Of a stretch of 64,000 nt of DNA, positions 62,092 to 64,000 are shown one piece after another. The notes beneath the pieces were generated by a model. The model did not search any database. It was not told where the DNA came from and saw only the letters and a program-made list of their open reading frames with translations. This DNA comes from Hyphomicrobium sp. ghe19. GTDB taxonomy: Bacteria; Pseudomonadota; Alphaproteobacteria; Rhizobiales; Hyphomicrobiaceae. Position numbers and translations under genes: made by a program. Position 1 is the stretch's first letter, and the number at the start of each line of letters is the position of its first letter. The stretch lies in contig NZ_LR743509.1 of assembly GCF_902712875.1 (NCBI RefSeq), positions 3,672,001 through 3,736,000 on the forward strand. Direction: 5' to 3'.

Positions 62092-63204
62092 ATGCCTTCG
62101 AACAGAGACTTTTCAGATTATCCGGCAATGCCCGATGTGGTCGATTCCGAACGCCGCCGCGGCCGGGGTGCGCGCACTAACAGGACGGGGCGCTTCGAAG
62201 CTCAGGCGCATGAAGAATTCGACGACGGATGGGAAACGCTCGGCGAGCTTGAGGCATTCAAGACCGAGGTTTTCGAGGACACGAGCAAGTCGATCATCTC
62301 GCATAACGACAGCCCCGACGTTTCCTTCGACAGCTCGATAAATCCGTATAGGGGTTGCGAGCACGGCTGCATCTATTGCTATGCGCGGCCGAGCCATTGC
62401 TATCTCGGACATTCGGCGGGTCTCGATTTCGAGACGAAGCTCTATGCGAAACCCAACGCCGCCGTTCTTTTAGAGCGCGAACTCAAACGGCCGGGCTACA
62501 GGCCGGAAACGATTGCGATCGGCGGCAACACGGATCCTTATCAGCCGATCGAGCGGGAACGCCGGATTACGCGCGCGATCCTCGAAGTCATGGCGACGGC
62601 CAATCATCCGATCGGCATCATCACGAAGTCCGCACTCGTCGCGCGCGATATCGATATTCTGGGTCCGATGGCTGCGAAGAATTTGGCGAGGGTCGCTGTC
62701 TCGATCACAACACTCGATCGTCACGTTGCCCGCGCGATGGAGCCTCGCACCGCGACGCCTTCGCGACGGCTCGATACGGTCAAGCGGCTCGCGGATGCCG
62801 GAATTCCGGTGACCGTCATGGTGGCGCCGATCATTCCGGGCCTGACGGATCATGAAATCGAGCCGATACTGGAAGCTGCCCGGGAAGCCGGCGCGCGCGA
62901 TGCGGGTTACGTGCTGCTGCGGTTGCCGCTCGAGATCAAAGATCTCTTTCGCGAATGGCTGCGTGAGGAGTTTCCGGACCGCGCCGACAAAGTCATTTCG
63001 CTGCTCCGTTCGATGCATGGCGGGCGTGACTACACGGCCGATTTCGGAGTCCGCCAACGCGGGCGGGGTCCGTATGCTTCGCAGATCGCGCTCCGCTTCC
63101 GGCTTACGAAGAAGCGTCTCGGGCTCGGCGAAGAGCGCGTGCCGCTTCGAACCGATCTTTTCATCAGGCCCGGAAACGGGGGACAACAGCTCTCACTGCT
63201 TTGA
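62092..63204 (+). CDS. Radical SAM protein, PA0069 (SplB-like) family
   Basis: This is 370 residues. The iron-sulfur motif CX3CX2C is seen in YRGCEHGCIYCYARP, followed by GGNTDPYQPIERE and VTVMVAPIIPGLTD. It is related to DNA-photolesion-lyase-like SplB; the reaction is not known. An ATG 36 bases downstream (before PDVVDSERRR) is an alternative start. It is followed by rnhB after 32 bases. Confidence 0.87.
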   Translation: MPSNRDFSDYPAMPDVVDSERRRGRGARTNRTGRFEAQAHEEFDDGWETLGELEAFKTEVFEDTSKSIISHNDSPDVSFDSSINPYRGCEHGCIYCYARPSHCYLGHSAGLDFETKLYAKPNAAVLLERELKRPGYRPETIAIGGNTDPYQPIERERRITRAILEVMATANHPIGIITKSALVARDIDILGPMAAKNLARVAVSITTLDRHVARAMEPRTATPSRRLDTVKRLADAGIPVTVMVAPIIPGLTDHEIEPILEAAREAGARDAGYVLLRLPLEIKDLFREWLREEFPDRADKVISLLRSMHGGRDYTADFGVRQRGRGPYASQIALRFRLTKKRLGLGEERVPLRTDLFIRPGNGGQQLSLL

Positions 63205-63236
63205 CATCACGGTAGACGCGATGATCAAAGTTGTGA

Positions 63237-63911
63237 ATGAAGATTGCCGATTCGCGCATCAAGCCGACGTTCGAACTCGAAGCCGCGGAGCATCTTCTGG
63301 GCTCGCGGCCGATTGCGGGCGTGGATGAAGCGGGCCGAGGACCGTGGGCGGGACCTGTCGTTGCGGCGGCCGTCATCCTCGATCCCGATAAGATACCGGC
63401 GAATATCGACGATAGCAAAATTCTCGACGAAGACTCTCGCGCCTTTCTCTACAGACGCATCATGAAGGTCGCGATTGTCGCCGTGGGCGTTGCCGACGTC
63501 GAGCGGATCGATCGCGAGAATATTCTGGGCGCTACACTCTGGGCGATGGCTCAGGCGATCAGCCAGCTTGCCGAGACCCCGAAGCTGGTGCTCATCGACG
63601 GCAATAAAGCGCCGAGAGTTGCGATGCCGACGCGGACGATCGTCAAAGGCGATTCCAAGTGCCTTTCGATTGCGGCGGCCTCGATTATCGCGAAGGTAAC
63701 GCGCGACCGGATGATGATGGAGATGGCGCGCGATTATCCTGGCTACGGCTTTGAGCGCCACAAGGGCTACGGCACGCCGGAGCATCAGGCGGCGATCGAC
63801 AAGCTCGGCGTATCGGCGATGCACCGACGATCGTTCAAACCGGTGCAGCTTGCACTCGGTCTCGGACCTGCCTTGAAACCGGGGCTCGGACTTGGTCTCG
63901 CCGACGCTTAG
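63237..63911 (+). CDS. rnhB: Ribonuclease HII
   Basis: This is 224 residues. DEAGRGPWAGPVVAAAVIL carries the first two acidic residues, and the later Asp is in LVLIDGNKAP; the AAASIIAKVTRDRMM block is present. It removes ribonucleotides from RNA-DNA hybrids. The C-terminal tail is glycine/leucine-rich. In many alphaproteobacteria a cell-cycle DNA methyltransferase (ccrM) follows; GANTC sites (GACTC, GAATC) occur in the 89 bases after the stop, but the window ends. Confidence 0.95.
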   Translation: MKIADSRIKPTFELEAAEHLLGSRPIAGVDEAGRGPWAGPVVAAAVILDPDKIPANIDDSKILDEDSRAFLYRRIMKVAIVAVGVADVERIDRENILGATLWAMAQAISQLAETPKLVLIDGNKAPRVAMPTRTIVKGDSKCLSIAAASIIAKVTRDRMMMEMARDYPGYGFERHKGYGTPEHQAAIDKLGVSAMHRRSFKPVQLALGLGPALKPGLGLGLADA

Positions 63912-64000
63912 TCCGCGAGCGGACTCAAGTTGCACATCGAATCAAAAAATATAAATCGCTTGCGTGTGTCGAACGTGTATTCACGCGCGCTTCCGATCAT

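Noticed and set aside
1..64000. CRISPR arrays, insertion sequences, prophage or integrase genes
   Set aside because: No regularly spaced repeats and no transposase, integrase or phage structural motifs were seen in the genes read.

Overview
The window reads as chromosomal DNA of a methylotroph-like alphaproteobacterium of the order Hyphomicrobiales, most likely close to Hyphomicrobium. This is inferred from a XoxF-type methanol dehydrogenase, a type III (gamma-glutamylmethylamide synthetase-like) glutamine synthetase, a C1-sulfur operon, and a typical alphaproteobacterial housekeeping order (purM, DUF2066, pgsA, perM, hdaA, ppk, ppx, rnd, aspS). No rRNA, insertion sequence, prophage or CRISPR array was seen. 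One tRNA gene, tRNA-Leu(UAA), is present.

Region 1 (1-8.4 kb, + strand) is a seven-gene organosulfur operon that starts before the window: FMN reductase (partial), dimethylsulfone monooxygenase SfnG, an SfnB-family acyl-CoA-dehydrogenase-like flavoprotein, an APC permease, a GcvT/DmdA-like folate-dependent methyltransferase, alkanesulfonate monooxygenase SsuD/MsuD, and an FAD/NAD(P)-binding oxidoreductase coupled to it by a 4-base overlap. Together they would strip sulfur, and possibly C1 units, from small methylated sulfur compounds. The permease and the methyltransferase are not part of the classical sfn/msu/ssu sets as I know them.

Region 2 (8.6-17.6 kb) holds an ABC-F ATPase, then a minus-strand set: TetR regulator, a second APC permease paralogous to the first, type III glutamine synthetase, a creatininase-family amidohydrolase, and a PotD-like binding protein that lacks a signal peptide. 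A tandem TTGATTGA palindrome pair lies in front of the permease. Glutaminase glsA diverges from tetR. This looks like an amine or amino-compound utilisation module built on gamma-glutamylation. Its exact substrate is unknown, and it is the best candidate here for an undescribed pathway.

Region 3 (17.6-34.3 kb) is housekeeping: small secreted proteins, tRNA-Leu, a thioredoxin-like protein, PanE-type reductase, AspRS, RNase D, a CbpA-type co-chaperone, polyphosphate metabolism (ppk/ppx), HdaA, a PerM permease, PgsA, DUF2066 and PurM.

Region 4 (34.3-42.3 kb) separates purM from purN by about 5 kb carrying an orphan lanthanide-type XoxF, a small unknown gene and two glycosyltransferases. A P450 follows purN. 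Three palindromes with a shared 21-base core but different, self-complementary arms sit at 24.3 kb and 34.2-34.3 kb.

Region 5 (42.4-64 kb) is again core genome: DinB, Ndk, a GYF-domain membrane protein, DUF3147, a Uup-like ABC-F, the split glycyl-tRNA synthetase genes with a small membrane gene between them, an S49 peptidase, TrmN6, polyprenyl synthase, IspE, a large TPR protein, ETF-ubiquinone oxidoreductase, family 4 uracil-DNA glycosylase, MoaB, a family 2 glycosyltransferase, a radical SAM protein and RNase HII. All starts were judged by eye from Shine-Dalgarno (SD) sequences and family N-termini. No database search was run.
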